Shown piece by piece: positions 17,319 through 27,122 of a stretch of 64,000 nucleotides of DNA. A model generated the notes under the pieces. The model ran no database searches. It saw nothing but the letters and a program-made list of their open reading frames with translations, and was not told where the DNA came from. Within the stretch, counting starts at the first letter, position 1. Every line of letters starts with the position of its first letter. The stretch lies in contig DULI01000005.1 in NCBI GenBank assembly GCA_012840445.1, positions 186,001 through 250,000 of the forward strand, given 5' to 3'. Origin of the DNA: Clostridiales bacterium. GTDB lineage: Bacteria; Bacillota; Clostridia; Oscillospirales; Acutalibacteraceae. A program made the translations under genes and the position numbers.

Positions 17319-18314
17319 ATGCCAAAAATCTATCTTTCCCCCGCCCGCCATACGCCGGATAACCCCTGCGCATATTCTAAGTCCTGCGGGGAAAACAAGC
17401 ACAACGACGCGTATCTTGATGAGCTTGAGGTCTACCTTGCCGCCTGCGGCTTCGAATACCGCCGCAACAAGCCGCTTGAGCTGGGTGGCACCATGCAAAC
17501 CGCAGTAAATGAGAGCAACAGCTGGGGGGCCCACCTGCATTATATAAGCCATACAAACGCTTCAGACGGCACCGCCAAAGGCAGCCGCCCGATAGTGCAT
17601 CCAACGGGCAACGGCCGAAAATGGGCGGAAATAATCCTAAAACACCGCGCAAAAATCTACCCGTATCCTATGAAAATCAACGAGCGCACTGACCTGTACG
17701 AACTCAACGCCACAAAGGCGGTGGCTATTTACGAAGAACATGTCTTCCACGACAACTACGAGGACGCAAAATGGTTTCACGAAAACATGCGGGAGTACGC
17801 AAAGCACACCTGCATGGCCCTTTGCGAGATTTTCAGCATGCCCTTTGTGGACCCATACGTGATTTTAGGGGATGTAAATAGAGACAACCGCCTGACCGTT
17901 TCCGATGTAATCGCACTTCGCAATCTTATTATGTCTGACAGCTACGACGAAATTGCCGACATGACAAAAGACAAAAGGTTAACCGTTGCCGACATCATTG
18001 CTTTAAGGCAGACCATAATGGGTAACTTTCCACAGGAAACTATCCTGAAACCGCCCGCCACACCAAAACCGCCAGCAAACACAAACCCTTACAACAAGCC
18101 AGACACTGATTTGAAAATGGGAAGTACAGGCGAAGGGGTGAAATGGGTACAGTTCGAGCTGCAAAGGCGCGGGTATGACATCGGGCCTTCCGGCATAGAC
18201 GGCATATTCGGCAAATACACCGACCAGGCCGTCCGGCAGTTCCAGAAGGACAACGGCCTTGCAGTAGACGGGATTGTGGGGGCAAAGACACGCTCAAAGC
18301 TGGAGGAAGTATAA
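17319..18314 (+). CDS. Endolysin-type N-acetylmuramoyl-L-alanine amidase with internal dockerin and peptidoglycan-binding domain
   Basis: This 331-residue enzyme should cleave the bond between MurNAc and L-alanine in peptidoglycan. Residues 1-180 form an Amidase_3 domain like those of clostridial phage endolysins. Probable zinc ligands are H11 (SPARHTPDN), E25 (SCGENKHN) and H78 (HYISHTNAS), and the catalytic Glu lies in YEEHVFHDN. A dockerin-type pair of calcium loops follows at about 189-240 (GDVNRDNRLTVSD and ADMTKDKRLTVAD), then a Pro-rich linker and a PG_binding_1 domain (about 268-331). There is no signal peptide: translation begins directly with the catalytic domain after GAAAGGAG. The holin gene starts at the next base after the stop. 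A dockerin inside a signal-less endolysin is very unusual, because dockerins work outside the cell. The holin could provide the exit. Confidence 0.85.
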   Translation: MPKIYLSPARHTPDNPCAYSKSCGENKHNDAYLDELEVYLAACGFEYRRNKPLELGGTMQTAVNESNSWGAHLHYISHTNASDGTAKGSRPIVHPTGNGRKWAEIILKHRAKIYPYPMKINERTDLYELNATKAVAIYEEHVFHDNYEDAKWFHENMREYAKHTCMALCEIFSMPFVDPYVILGDVNRDNRLTVSDVIALRNLIMSDSYDEIADMTKDKRLTVADIIALRQTIMGNFPQETILKPPATPKPPANTNPYNKPDTDLKMGSTGEGVKWVQFELQRRGYDIGPSGIDGIFGKYTDQAVRQFQKDNGLAVDGIVGAKTRSKLEEV

Positions 18315-18719
18315 ATGGAAAAATTCAATTGGATAAGCGTCGCGCTGGCGGCCGTAGGCACCTTTTTTAACTACATTTTCGGCGGCTGGGACATATCCCT
18401 TGCGGTGCTTGTGGCGTTCATAATCCTGGATTACCTCACAGGCATTCTTACCGCCATAGTCAATAAGTCCCTCTCCTCTGATATCGGTGCCCGCGGCATC
18501 GCCAAAAAAGCGCTGATTTTCGTGGTGCTTATAGTCGCGGTGCTGTTGGACAGGCTGCTAAATAATGGCGAATGGATTTTCCGCACCCTTGTGTGCTACT
18601 TCTACATCGCCAACGAGGGCATAAGCCTTATAGAAAACGCCGCAAACTTAGGCCTTCCAATACCAAAAAAGCTGCGGGACGTGCTGTATCAGGTAAAAAA
18701 CGACAACGGCCAAAAATAA
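18315..18719 (+). CDS. Phage-type holin (toxin secretion/phage lysis holin family)
   Basis: This 134-residue membrane protein has three to four hydrophobic segments (about 8-25, 30-50, 68-85 and 90-108) and the signature VAFIILDYLTGILTAIVNKS with SSDIGARGIAKKALIF, typical of the clostridial holin family that includes TcdE. The ATG follows the amidase stop after no gap, and the amidase C-terminus supplies GGAGG as the ribosome site. It would permeabilise the membrane to let the neighbouring amidase reach the wall. No other phage genes are nearby, which argues for a domesticated lysis or secretion cassette. Confidence 0.85.
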   Translation: MEKFNWISVALAAVGTFFNYIFGGWDISLAVLVAFIILDYLTGILTAIVNKSLSSDIGARGIAKKALIFVVLIVAVLLDRLLNNGEWIFRTLVCYFYIANEGISLIENAANLGLPIPKKLRDVLYQVKNDNGQK

Positions 18720-18780
18720 AAACCAAACAACTTTCGCACACCAATGCCCCGGCAAAAGCTCAATAACGTGCAAAAATTAC

Positions 18781-18803
18781 GGGCACTGCCTCCGGCAGTG
18801 CCC
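18781..18803. terminator. Bidirectional terminator
   Basis: GGGCACTGCC (18781-18790) pairs perfectly with GGCAGTGCCC (18794-18803) around a 3-base loop. It lies between the convergent holin (ends 18719) and TM2-domain (ends 18818) genes. Confidence 0.85.
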
Positions 18804-18817
18804 TATGTATTTATTTA

Positions 18818-19156
18818 TTATAAAATCTTAACCGAAAGTTCTTCGAAATTCTTTTCCCTTGTGCGTTTCATAATAAGGAACCAGTCAATAATCGCGAGTA
18901 TGCCGCAGCAGCCGCCCGTTAAGAGCTTTAATACACCAATCCCTGTATCCCCAATATAAAAGCGGTCAATGCCAAGCCCGCCTAAAAACAGGGATAATAC
19001 CAACGCAATGGTCGGGTCCTTAAACTCGATTGTGGACAACAGGTTAAATCTGTTTTCGTCAAGGGAATTAAGCTTTTCCCTAACATAAATCATTTTGTCG
19101 GCAGGCAGGTATTTCTGGTGCGACATAATAAACATATCAACCCTGTTATTATCCAT
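18818..19156 (-). CDS. TM2 domain membrane protein
   Basis: The 112-residue protein has a hydrophilic helical N-terminus (1-48) and a C-terminal TM2 domain: two membrane helices joined by the hallmark turn LFLGGLGIDRFYIGDTGIG, followed by LLTGGCCGILAIIDWFLI. A GGGGG site precedes the ATG. TM2 proteins are widespread and their molecular role is not established. It may be co-transcribed with the gene at 19247, though that gene lies upstream with a 90-base gap. Confidence 0.88.
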   Translation of the reverse strand: MDNNRVDMFIMSHQKYLPADKMIYVREKLNSLDENRFNLLSTIEFKDPTIALVLSLFLGGLGIDRFYIGDTGIGVLKLLTGGCCGILAIIDWFLIMKRTREKNFEELSVKIL

Positions 19157-19246
19157 TAAAAAACCCCCTGTTATTAATACTGTATAATATTTTACTATTA
19201 ATTAGCCAAATTTTCAACAATTTTTGCTAATTTTTTTAGAAAAATT

Positions 19247-19669
19247 TTACCCAAATGGAAAAGGCCCTGTTGTCGCACCGTTTCCTGACAAGATCATGAA
19301 AACATCGGTTTTGACATTGCTTGCAAGCTGCAACTGGCGGTAAAAACCGATTCCCGTAAAAATCCAAATAATTCCACAGGTGGCCCAGCCCAGGAAAAAG
19401 CCGATAATTTTGTCGGTCCACGCCCCGTCAACCATGGCCACGTTAAGCATAGGGCCGTTCTGGTTTATGTTCAGGGTAATCCCCTCGCAAAGCCCCACAA
19501 TTGTGCTAATTCCTGAATTGTTCTTTTCAATCCTGACTATAACATTGCTCGGCGAGGGCAACATATTCACAAAATAGCCCCTTGTTTGGTACAGCCTCAC
19601 AAGGCTGTCAACCAGCGCCTGCATGTTAAAGTTTTCGTTCACCTGGAGTTGAAAAAAGCTGTTCAACAT
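19247..19669 (-). CDS. Conserved-type small membrane protein, function unknown
   Basis: This 140-residue product has an N-terminal soluble domain (1-80) of alpha/beta composition and one membrane segment at about 88-110 (IIGFFLGWATCGIIWIFTGIGF), followed by a Gly/Asn/Pro-rich tail. AAAAGGGGG precedes the ATG. It lies 18 bases after secA on the same strand and is likely read from the same transcript. I do not recognise a family and see no catalytic motif. Confidence 0.7.
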   Translation of the reverse strand: MLNSFFQLQVNENFNMQALVDSLVRLYQTRGYFVNMLPSPSNVIVRIEKNNSGISTIVGLCEGITLNINQNGPMLNVAMVDGAWTDKIIGFFLGWATCGIIWIFTGIGFYRQLQLASNVKTDVFMILSGNGATTGPFPFG

Positions 19670-19687
19670 AAATTTCCCCCTTTTAAT

Positions 19688-22426
19688 TTACTCCTCATCC
19701 TTACCGCAACAGCGTTTATACTTTTTGCCGCTCCCACAGGGGCAGGGCGCGTTTTTGCTAACCTTTCCCTTGCCTCTTACCGTCCTGCGTACCGTACCGT
19801 CGCCGCTGGTGGAGGTTTCCTCCGCCACCTTTTCGCGCTTGACATCCTCTTTGCCCCTGACCTGGACCGTTAATATCATTTTCGCGGTCTGCTCTTTTAT
19901 GGACTCGTTCATGGCGTTGAACATCTCATAACCCTCGTTGCGGTACTCCACCACAGGGTTGTGCTGGGCATAGGCGCGAAGGTGTATGCCCCGCCGCAGC
20001 TCATCCATGGCGTCGATATGGTCCATCCAGTGCGAGTCAACGCTTTTAAGCAGCACCACCCGCTCGATTTCGCGCATAAGCTCGCTGCCAAAGGCCTCCT
20101 CGCGCTTTTTGTAAATTTCAAGGGCGCGCTCTTTAAGGGTTTTCGCAATATCCTCTTTTGATGTGTCGGCAAGCTGCTGGGGCGTGAACCTGAAGTCCTC
20201 CGCCGTTGTAAGCCATCCCAAAAAGTAGTCCCGCAGCCCTTCCACATTCCAGTTGTCGTGCACCACAGGGTCGGCAAGGTACCTGTCAACTGCCGAGTCA
20301 ATGGTGTCGTTAATCATCTTCACAACCGAATCGTGCAGGTTTTCGCCGTCAAGCACCCTGTCGCGCTGGGCGTAAATTATCTCCCTCTGCTTGTTCATTA
20401 CATCGTCAAATTCCAGCACATTCTTGCGAATGGCGAAGTTGCGGGACTCAATCCTGCGCTGGGCCCTTTCAATCGAGCTGGAAAGCATTTTTGTCTCAAG
20501 GGGCATGTTCTCGTCAATTTTTAAGGTCTCCATAAGGGAATTTATACGCTCGCCGCCAAACAGGCGCATTAAGTCGTCCTCAAGGGAGATGTAAAACCTC
20601 GACTCGCCCGGATCCCCCTGGCGCCCCGAACGTCCGCGAAGCTGGTTGTCAATTCGCCGCGCCTCGTGCCGCTCTGTGCCAATCACAAACAGCCCGCCGG
20701 CACGCCTTACCTTCTCGGCCTCTGGCGCTATCTCGGCCTTAAACCTTGCCTCAAGCTCGGCAAAAACCCGCCGCGCCTCCAAAATCTCGGGGTTGTCGGT
20801 CTCCCCAAAGGCCGTCGCCTCGGAGATTAACTCCTCGCTGTACCCCATCTTGCGCATTTCGGCCTTTGCCAGATACTCGGGGTTACCCCCAAGCATAATG
20901 TCGGTACCGCGCCCCGCCATATTTGTGGCAATGGTAACGGCGCCGGGTTTTCCGGCCTGGGCGATAATTTCAGCCTCCTTTTCATGGTGCTTTGCGTTCA
21001 GCACATTATGCGGGATACCGCGCCTTTTAAGCATGTTGCTTAAAATCTCGGATTTTTCAATCGAAATGGTGCCCACAAGCACCGGCTGGCCCTTACTGTG
21101 GCACTCGATAATATTCTCGATAACCGCGTTGAATTTGGCCCGCTCGGTTTTATAAACCACATCGGGATGGTCAACCCTTATCATCGGCTTGTTTGTGGGG
21201 ATTTCCACCACGTCAAGCTTGTAGATCTCCCTGAACTCATCCTCCTCGGTCATGGCGGTACCCGTCATGCCGGCTAGCTTTTTATACATCCTGAAGAAGT
21301 TCTGGAAGGTGATTGTGGCAAGCGTCTTGGTCTCGTGGGCGACCTTCACGCCCTCCTTTGCCTCAATTGCCTGGTGAAGCCCGGCGTTGTAGCGCCTGCC
21401 GTACATAAGGCGGCCTGTAAACTCATCGACAATGATGACCTCGCCGTCTTTTACGACATAATCCACATCCCGCTTCATAAGCCCATGGGCGCGTATTGCC
21501 TGGTTTATGTGGTGGGCAATACTAATGTTTTCGGCGTCGTTTAAGTTTTCAATGCCGAAAAACTCCTCGGCCTTCTTTACGCCCTGGGGGGTAAGGGTGC
21601 AGGTGCGTGCCTTCTCGTCCACCACATAGTCGCCGTCAAAATTCTGTTCCTCGTCGGGCAGCTTGTCGTCCATCTCGCGCACCTTCACCATTTTAAGCTG
21701 CCTTGCGAACCTGTCGGCCTTCTCGTACAGATCGGTGGATTTGTCCCCCTGCCCCGAAATGATAAGCGGGGTTCTTGCCTCGTCTATAAGTATCGAGTCA
21801 ACCTCGTCAATAATCGCATAGTGGTGCCCGCGCTGAACTTTGTGCTCCTTGTAAATTACCATGTTGTCGCGCAGGTAATCAAACCCAAGCTCATTATTGG
21901 TGCAATAGGTAATGTCGGCATTATACGCCTTCTTTTTGTCCTCCACAGCCATGCCGGGGATAATAAGGCCCACCTGTAGCCCTAAAAATCTGTAAATCTT
22001 GCCCATCCATTCCGAGTCGCGCTTTGCAAGGTAGTCGTTTACCGTAACAATGTGCACGCCCTTGCCCTCAAGCGCGTTAAGATAGGCTGGCAGCGTGGCG
22101 ACCAGGGTCTTGCCTTCACCCGTCTTCATTTCACTGATACGCCCCTGGTGCAGCACGATTCCGCCCAATATCTGCACGGGGAAATGCTTCATGCCCACCA
22201 CGCGGGCGGCCGCCTCGCGGCAGACGGCGAAGGCGTCGGGCAAGATATCGTCAAGGGTCTTGCCGTTTGCCAGTTCTTCCTTGAACTTGCCCGTCATGGC
22301 CCTTAATTCCGCGTCCGAAAACTTTTTGTATTTATTCTCAAGATCTAACACCGCCTGCTGCAGCGGCTTAATCCTCTTTATCTCCCTTTCGCTGTAACTT
22401 CCGAACAAAACTTTAAGAATTCCCAT
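19688..22426 (-). CDS. secA: Preprotein translocase ATPase SecA
   Basis: SecA drives Sec-dependent export, which serves all the signal-peptide proteins in this window. The 912-residue protein is of normal length. It shows the Walker A motif [17 protein letters not shown], the DEAD-type box [17 protein letters not shown], the preprotein cross-linking and helical wing regions, the motif [12 protein letters not shown] and [14 protein letters not shown], and the C-terminal zinc-binding tail [13 protein letters not shown] that binds SecB or phospholipid. Only one secA is visible here. It is divergent from the membrane-protein gene at 22579. Confidence 0.98.
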   Translation of the reverse strand: MGILKVLFGSYSEREIKRIKPLQQAVLDLENKYKKFSDAELRAMTGKFKEELANGKTLDDILPDAFAVCREAAARVVGMKHFPVQILGGIVLHQGRISEMKTGEGKTLVATLPAYLNALEGKGVHIVTVNDYLAKRDSEWMGKIYRFLGLQVGLIIPGMAVEDKKKAYNADITYCTNNELGFDYLRDNMVIYKEHKVQRGHHYAIIDEVDSILIDEARTPLIISGQGDKSTDLYEKADRFARQLKMVKVREMDDKLPDEEQNFDGDYVVDEKARTCTLTPQGVKKAEEFFGIENLNDAENISIAHHINQAIRAHGLMKRDVDYVVKDGEVIIVDEFTGRLMYGRRYNAGLHQAIEAKEGVKVAHETKTLATITFQNFFRMYKKLAGMTGTAMTEEDEFREIYKLDVVEIPTNKPMIRVDHPDVVYKTERAKFNAVIENIIECHSKGQPVLVGTISIEKSEILSNMLKRRGIPHNVLNAKHHEKEAEIIAQAGKPGAVTIATNMAGRGTDIMLGGNPEYLAKAEMRKMGYSEELISEATAFGETDNPEILEARRVFAELEARFKAEIAPEAEKVRRAGGLFVIGTERHEARRIDNQLRGRSGRQGDPGESRFYISLEDDLMRLFGGERINSLMETLKIDENMPLETKMLSSSIERAQRRIESRNFAIRKNVLEFDDVMNKQREIIYAQRDRVLDGENLHDSVVKMINDTIDSAVDRYLADPVVHDNWNVEGLRDYFLGWLTTAEDFRFTPQQLADTSKEDIAKTLKERALEIYKKREEAFGSELMREIERVVLLKSVDSHWMDHIDAMDELRRGIHLRAYAQHNPVVEYRNEGYEMFNAMNESIKEQTAKMILTVQVRGKEDVKREKVAEETSTSGDGTVRRTVRGKGKVSKNAPCPCGSGKKYKRCCGKDEE

Positions 22427-22545
22427 TTCTCACACACCTGTAACATATTTTTCCGCATATTACCTGTTTATTATATCACAAACCCCTCAACAAAAAAAAG
22501 AACATTTTATTAATATTAATGTTGCGCCTGTCCTAAAATATGCCT

Positions 22546-22563
22546 ATACTATATATATAGTAT
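22546..22563. promoter_or_regulatory. 18-bp perfect palindrome upstream of a membrane-protein gene
   Basis: ATACTATATATATAGTAT is a perfect dyad 15 bases before the ATG at 22579 and overlaps what could be a -10 element (TATACT). Operators of this shape are typical of GntR (YtrA-type) or PadR regulators. No such regulator gene is in the window, so a role is inference. It also lies between the divergent secA and 22579 genes. Confidence 0.4.
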
Positions 22564-22578
22564 AAGGGAGGCAAAAGC

Positions 22579-23274
22579 ATGAATGTCGTTTCAATAATAA
22601 GCCTGCTAAGCCTTGTCCCCTACCTTATCGTGGCGCTGGCCGCGTACAAAAACGCCGAAGGGTACGAGCGTTTCCGCAGGTCCTTTTCGGCGGCGGTCCT
22701 TGGGGGAATCGGGCTTTTGTTTTTCATAATAATAGATTCGGGCGCCGCGCTGCTGGAGGCCAATAACCTTTCGCACTACGCCGAACAGCTTCGCAAACTG
22801 TGCGCCTTCATCCTGCTGCTGATACCCGTAAATATAGTGATAATAGCCATCAACTACCTGCTTAAAAAGCCAAAGCCCGCCCTGTTTTTCATAATTTCCG
22901 CGGGCGTGTCGATTATAGGCCTTGTGGGAATCTGCCTGTATTCCTTTTTTGCCCAGTCGGTAATTTCAGAGGAATTCTACACAATCCTCCCCTTTGCGAT
23001 AATCATCTTCCCGCTTATACTCAGTTTCTCCTCCGGCGGCCTGCTGAAATACAACAGCAAATTCTCAAAAGTGGTGCACTGGACGGTGCAGGGCCTTGTG
23101 CTTGCCTCCATAATCTGGTTCATAATTTCCGCCGCCGCGGAAAACTGGGATTTCTTTTTGTCCATCGGCCTTGTGGGCATTCTCACGAGGTACGCCTTCG
23201 TGATCCTTGCCGCCCTGCTGATTCCCGGCATCCCCTTCGTATTCCTTACGCTCGAAGACCGCAGGCTGAAATAG
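22579..23274 (+). CDS. Polytopic membrane protein of unknown function
   Basis: This 231-residue hydrophobic protein has about seven predicted membrane helices (near residues 4-22, 35-52, 72-92, 98-120, 130-148, 160-180 and 193-220) and almost no soluble portion. GGGAGG precedes the ATG. No transporter or enzyme signature is visible and I cannot assign a family. It is preceded by a perfect palindrome that may control it, and it stands alone between secA and the leucine operon leader. Confidence 0.75.
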   Translation: MNVVSIISLLSLVPYLIVALAAYKNAEGYERFRRSFSAAVLGGIGLLFFIIIDSGAALLEANNLSHYAEQLRKLCAFILLLIPVNIVIIAINYLLKKPKPALFFIISAGVSIIGLVGICLYSFFAQSVISEEFYTILPFAIIIFPLILSFSSGGLLKYNSKFSKVVHWTVQGLVLASIIWFIISAAAENWDFFLSIGLVGILTRYAFVILAALLIPGIPFVFLTLEDRRLK

Positions 23275-23361
23275 CCTTCATCTAAAAATTGAAAAATAAT
23301 GGTTGATTTTTCTTTAACTATATCATATAATATTAAAAATTTTAAAAATTAATCATCTGCA

Positions 23362-23630
23362 CGCCCCAAAGACTGCGAAGGGAAAAAAGACACGTTTTGG
23401 CAGCTCCAGAGAGCCGGTGGCTGGTGCGAACCGGTGCTAAGAAGCGTGTGCATAGCTCGTCCCGGAGTCGTCTGCCTGAAATTTTAAGTAGGGCAGAACG
23501 CGTAGCTGCGTTATAGGCGATACCTTGTTAGAGGTGTAGAGGGCCCAAGATACGGGCCGAAAAAGGGTGGTACCGCGTGGAGCATTTCCTCGCCCCTTAA
23601 GGAGTAATAATACTCCTAAGGGGCGTTTGT
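23362..23630 (+). promoter_or_regulatory. Leu-type T-box leader of leuAB
   Basis: This leader has the full T-box layout: stem I with the AGAGAGCCGGTGG... motif, a specifier loop with CTC at 23456-23458 (a Leu codon) followed by the usual CCCGGAGT, the antiterminator T-box sequence AGGGTGGTACCGCG (23564-23577), and a terminator whose arms are 23591-23606 and 23611-23625, followed by TTTGTTTTT. Uncharged tRNA-Leu should stabilise the antiterminator and switch on the leucine biosynthesis genes. The specifier was picked by position relative to conserved flanks, and it agrees with the downstream genes. It fills most of the gap 23275-23661. Confidence 0.95.
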
Positions 23631-23661
23631 TTTTGGGGAGGCAGAGAAAAGGAGGTTTTTT

Positions 23662-25362
23662 ATGAAAGGCTATCAAAAGTACATCCCGTTCAAACCCATC
23701 AGTCTGCCCGACCGCGAATGGCCTGCAAAGGTCATAGAAAAGGCGCCCGTCTGGTGCAGCGTGGACCTGCGCGACGGCAACCAGGCGCTGATTGACCCGA
23801 TGAACATGCAGGAAAAACTCGAATTTTTCAAGGTCCTGTGCGATATTGGCTTTAAGGAGATCGAGGTAGGCTTCCCATCTGCGTCCGAAACCGAGTATGA
23901 AACCTGCCGCGAGCTTATCACCGGCGGCCACATCCCGGATGATGTCTGGATCCAGGTACTGGTCCAGGCCCGCCCGCACCTGATTGAAAAGACCTTCAGG
24001 GCAATAGAGGGCGCCAAAAACGTCATAGTGCACTTTTACAACTCAACATCCACCCTCCAGCGCAAGGTTGTTTTCAAAAAGGACCAAAAGGGCATAATTG
24101 ACATCGCCGTAAAGGGCGCCGAGCTTATTAAGAAGCTCACCGACGAGTGCAAAACCTGCGAAAACATCCGCTTTGAATACTCACCCGAAAGCTTCTCCGG
24201 CACCGAAGGGGACTTCGCGGTGGAAATCTGCTCCAATGTGCTCGACGTGCTCGAGGCAACCCCCGAAAACCCCGTTATTCTCAACCTTCCCAACACCGTC
24301 GAAATGTGCACTCCCAACACCTATGCCGACCAGGTGGAATACTTTATTAAAAATTTGCCAGGCAGGGAGCGCGCCATCATAAGTATCCACCCCCACAACG
24401 ACAGGGGAACGGGCGTTGCGGCGGCGGAGCTTGCGCTGCTTGCGGGTGCCGAAAGGGTGGAGGGCACCCTGTTTGGCAACGGCGAGCGCACGGGCAATCT
24501 GGATATAGTCACCGTGGCCCTTAACATGTACACCCAGGGAATCGACCCAAAACTCGACTTTTCAGATCTTCCCGCCCTTAAGCGCATGTACGAGCGAATC
24601 ACCAAAATGAAGATAAACGAACGCCACCCCTATGTGGGCGAACTGGTCTTCACCGCCTTCTCGGGCTCCCATCAGGACGCCATCAGCAAGGGATTCGAGT
24701 ATATGAAGCAGTCCAAATCCCCCTACTGGGAAATCCCCTATCTTCCCATTGACCCTGCCGACATCGGCCGCCAGTACGAGCCGATAATCCGCATAAACTC
24801 CCAGTCCGGAAAGGGCGGCGCCGCCTTTATTATGGAGCACGTGTTCGGCTACAAGCTGCCAAAAGAGATGCACCCCGAATTTGGCGCCATGGTCAAGGCA
24901 AAATGCGACCAACTGGGCAGGGAGCTTACCAACGAGGAGCTTATGCAGGTTTTCGAAGACGGGTATCTTAACATAGAGGAAAAATACAGGCTTTTAAGCC
25001 ACAAGCTGTATGAAAGCTCCGAGCACGGCCACGCCATTGTGCATTTCGAAGGGGTAATAGAAATAGACGGAAAGCCCTTCAGCGCCAGCGGCGAGGGCAA
25101 CGGCCCGATAGACGCATTTTTCAACGCCCTTAGAAAATTGGGTATTGCCGATTATGAGTTTTTATCTTATAATGAACATGCAATTTCTTCCGGCTCAGAC
25201 TCCAAGGCCATCGCCTATATCCACCTCAGAATCCCGGATGATGGCCATGTCTTCGGCGTCGGGATAGAAAGCAACATATACTACGCCTCAATAAAGGGCG
25301 TGCTGAATGCTATCAACCGCGCCGAAAAGCTGAAAGCTTCCATGTCGGGAGGTAACGCATGA
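23662..25362 (+). CDS. leuA: 2-isopropylmalate synthase
   Basis: LeuA condenses acetyl-CoA with 2-oxoisovalerate, the first committed step of leucine synthesis. At 566 residues it belongs to the longer (type 2) LeuA class. The DRE-TIM barrel (about 25-330) carries the metal and substrate motif [10 protein letters not shown], then [17 protein letters not shown] and [12 protein letters not shown]. The C-terminal allosteric leucine-sensing domain occupies about 420-560. AAAGGAGG precedes the ATG. It is controlled by the Leu T-box and overlaps leuB by 4 bases. Confidence 0.97.
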   Translation: MKGYQKYIPFKPISLPDREWPAKVIEKAPVWCSVDLRDGNQALIDPMNMQEKLEFFKVLCDIGFKEIEVGFPSASETEYETCRELITGGHIPDDVWIQVLVQARPHLIEKTFRAIEGAKNVIVHFYNSTSTLQRKVVFKKDQKGIIDIAVKGAELIKKLTDECKTCENIRFEYSPESFSGTEGDFAVEICSNVLDVLEATPENPVILNLPNTVEMCTPNTYADQVEYFIKNLPGRERAIISIHPHNDRGTGVAAAELALLAGAERVEGTLFGNGERTGNLDIVTVALNMYTQGIDPKLDFSDLPALKRMYERITKMKINERHPYVGELVFTAFSGSHQDAISKGFEYMKQSKSPYWEIPYLPIDPADIGRQYEPIIRINSQSGKGGAAFIMEHVFGYKLPKEMHPEFGAMVKAKCDQLGRELTNEELMQVFEDGYLNIEEKYRLLSHKLYESSEHGHAIVHFEGVIEIDGKPFSASGEGNGPIDAFFNALRKLGIADYEFLSYNEHAISSGSDSKAIAYIHLRIPDDGHVFGVGIESNIYYASIKGVLNAINRAEKLKASMSGGNA

Positions 25363-26429
25363 ATAGCTTCTCTATAACCCTTCTTAAAGGGGACGGTATA
25401 GGACCGGAAATCATCAATCAGGCCGTAAGGGTCTTGAACCGCGCGGCCGAAAAATATAACTTTAAGCTTAACTTCACCGAGGCCCCAATCGGCGGGGAGG
25501 CAATAGACAAAACCGGCGTCCCGCTGCCCGAGGAAACGGTAAAGGTGTGCAAATCTTCCGACGCTGTGCTGCTTGGCGCAGTGGGCGGATATAAATGGGA
25601 CAACCTTCCGGGCGGCAAGCGCCCCGAAGCGGGGCTGCTTGGAATCCGCGCGTCATTGGGCCTTTACGCAAACCTTCGGCCCGCCATTGTGTTCGAGCCC
25701 TTAAAATCAGCTTCCCCCTTAAAGCCCGAAATAATCGGCGACTCGCTCGACATAATGGTGGTGCGGGAACTCACAGGCGGCATATATTTCGGCAAGCGTG
25801 GCCGCACGGTGCAAGACGGTGTCAATGCGGCGTTTGATACAGAAATGTACACCGAAAAAGAGGTTGAAAGAATCGCCCGCAAGGCTTTTGAAATCGCCCG
25901 CGCCCGCCGCGGCAAGGTCACATCTGTGGACAAAGCAAACGTGCTTGAATCCTCGCGGCTTTGGCGGGAAATTGTCACTAAAGTCTCAAAGGATTATCCC
26001 GATATTACTATTGAGCACATGTACGTGGACAACGCCGCAATGCAGCTGATACGCAACCCGCGCCAGTTTGACGTAATCCTTACATCAAACATGTTTGGCG
26101 ACATACTGTCAGACGAGGCCTCCATGATAAGCGGCTCAATCGGCATGCTGGCGTCGGCCAGCCTGTCGGACAGCGGCCCCGGGCTTTATGAGCCCATCCA
26201 CGGTTCGGCGCCGGACATTGCGGGGCAAAACATTGCCAACCCGCTTGCGACAATCCTCTCGGCCGCCATGATGCTCCGTTTCTCCCTCGGCATTCCGCAC
26301 GTGGCTGACGAAATCGAACGGGTGGTCAAAGACACGCTCAAAACCGCCCGCACGCCGGATATCTGGGCCGAAGGGTACCGGAAGGTCACCACGGACGAGA
26401 TGGGTGAACTGATAGCCTCAGCCATATAA
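25359..26429 (+). CDS. leuB: 3-isopropylmalate dehydrogenase
   Basis: LeuB oxidatively decarboxylates 3-isopropylmalate using NAD. The 356-residue protein has the isocitrate/isopropylmalate dehydrogenase fold, with the N-terminal [11 protein letters not shown], substrate-binding [12 protein letters not shown], the catalytic Tyr/Lys region, and the metal-binding [19 protein letters not shown]. The ATG overlaps the leuA stop (ATGA). leuC and leuD, which supply the intermediate isomerase step, are not between leuA and leuB or anywhere in the window. Confidence 0.97.
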   Translation: MNSFSITLLKGDGIGPEIINQAVRVLNRAAEKYNFKLNFTEAPIGGEAIDKTGVPLPEETVKVCKSSDAVLLGAVGGYKWDNLPGGKRPEAGLLGIRASLGLYANLRPAIVFEPLKSASPLKPEIIGDSLDIMVVRELTGGIYFGKRGRTVQDGVNAAFDTEMYTEKEVERIARKAFEIARARRGKVTSVDKANVLESSRLWREIVTKVSKDYPDITIEHMYVDNAAMQLIRNPRQFDVILTSNMFGDILSDEASMISGSIGMLASASLSDSGPGLYEPIHGSAPDIAGQNIANPLATILSAAMMLRFSLGIPHVADEIERVVKDTLKTARTPDIWAEGYRKVTTDEMGELIASAI

Positions 26430-26504
26430 GTTTAAAAACACGGTATAAAATTTAGCCTTTTGTTTAAAGCTAAATTTATAATAAAAAAGAAAGAGGGGAT
26501 ACTC

Positions 26505-26963
26505 ATGAAAAAGAGTTTATTGGCGTTAATTCTGATGTTCGTCTTTATCTTCGCGTTGGCAGGCTGCCAGAATAACCAGCAAGGCAGCAACGCCAGCGGC
26601 AAACTTAAGGACGGCACCTACAGCGCAACCGCTCCTGACTTCAATGCCCAAGGCTATAAGCCGACCGTCGAGGTTGTAATCAAGGACGGCAAGGTCATTT
26701 CGGTGTCCATAGACGAGATTAAGGAAGACGGATCCACCAAAAAAGCCCTGTCCGAAAGCGGCCAGTACAAAATGGTAGAGCTTGGCGGCGCCCAGGCCGA
26801 ATGGCACGAGCAGGTTGCCCTATATGAAAAGGCAGTCGTCGAGCAGGGCGTAGAGAACGTTAAACTCAACGACAAGGGCGCGCCGGACGCAATCTCCGGC
26901 TGCACCATCACGGTAAGCGACTACGCCGAACTGATTAAAGAGGCAATAAACAAGGCAAAATAA
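26505..26963 (+). CDS. FMN-binding domain lipoprotein
   Basis: This 152-residue lipoprotein (signal 1-21, lipobox ALAGC) has one FMN_bind domain: KDGTYSA..., DGKVISVSIDEIKEDGS, then the flavinylation motif SGCT with the acceptor threonine at residue 134, followed by VSDYAELIKEAI. The FMN would be attached covalently through phosphate to that Thr by ApbE, whose gene lies at 27123-28124. It should carry electrons outside the membrane, like the PplA or RnfG class. The start at 26505 follows GAGGGG. An earlier in-frame ATG at 26460 has no ribosome site and would spoil the signal peptide. Confidence 0.9.
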   Translation: MKKSLLALILMFVFIFALAGCQNNQQGSNASGKLKDGTYSATAPDFNAQGYKPTVEVVIKDGKVISVSIDEIKEDGSTKKALSESGQYKMVELGGAQAEWHEQVALYEKAVVEQGVENVKLNDKGAPDAISGCTITVSDYAELIKEAINKAK

Positions 26964-26976
26964 TAAAGGAATACAA

Positions 26977-27000
26977 AACGGGCAGTCCTCACTGCCCGTT
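26977..27000 (+). terminator. Terminator after the FMN-binding protein gene
   Basis: AACGGGCAGT (26977-26986) pairs with ACTGCCCGTT (26991-27000) around a 4-base loop and runs into TTAATTT. The rest of the gap to the convergent apbE end at 27123 shows nothing else. Confidence 0.85.
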
Positions 27001-27122
27001 TTAATTTCCCTTAAAATTTCGCTGAATCTATAAGCTCCGCATATCTGCCCCGAATGCTTTGGCGGCGGTTTTGCTTTTTTAAAGCAAAGAGCCCGCCCTT
27101 TTCCTATCCGGAATCCGCAACC

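Noticed and set aside
17319..18719. A resident prophage around the holin and endolysin
   Set aside because: No integrase, terminase, capsid, tail or repressor gene is present on either side. The flanks are flagellar genes and secA, so only a lysis-type cassette can be supported.
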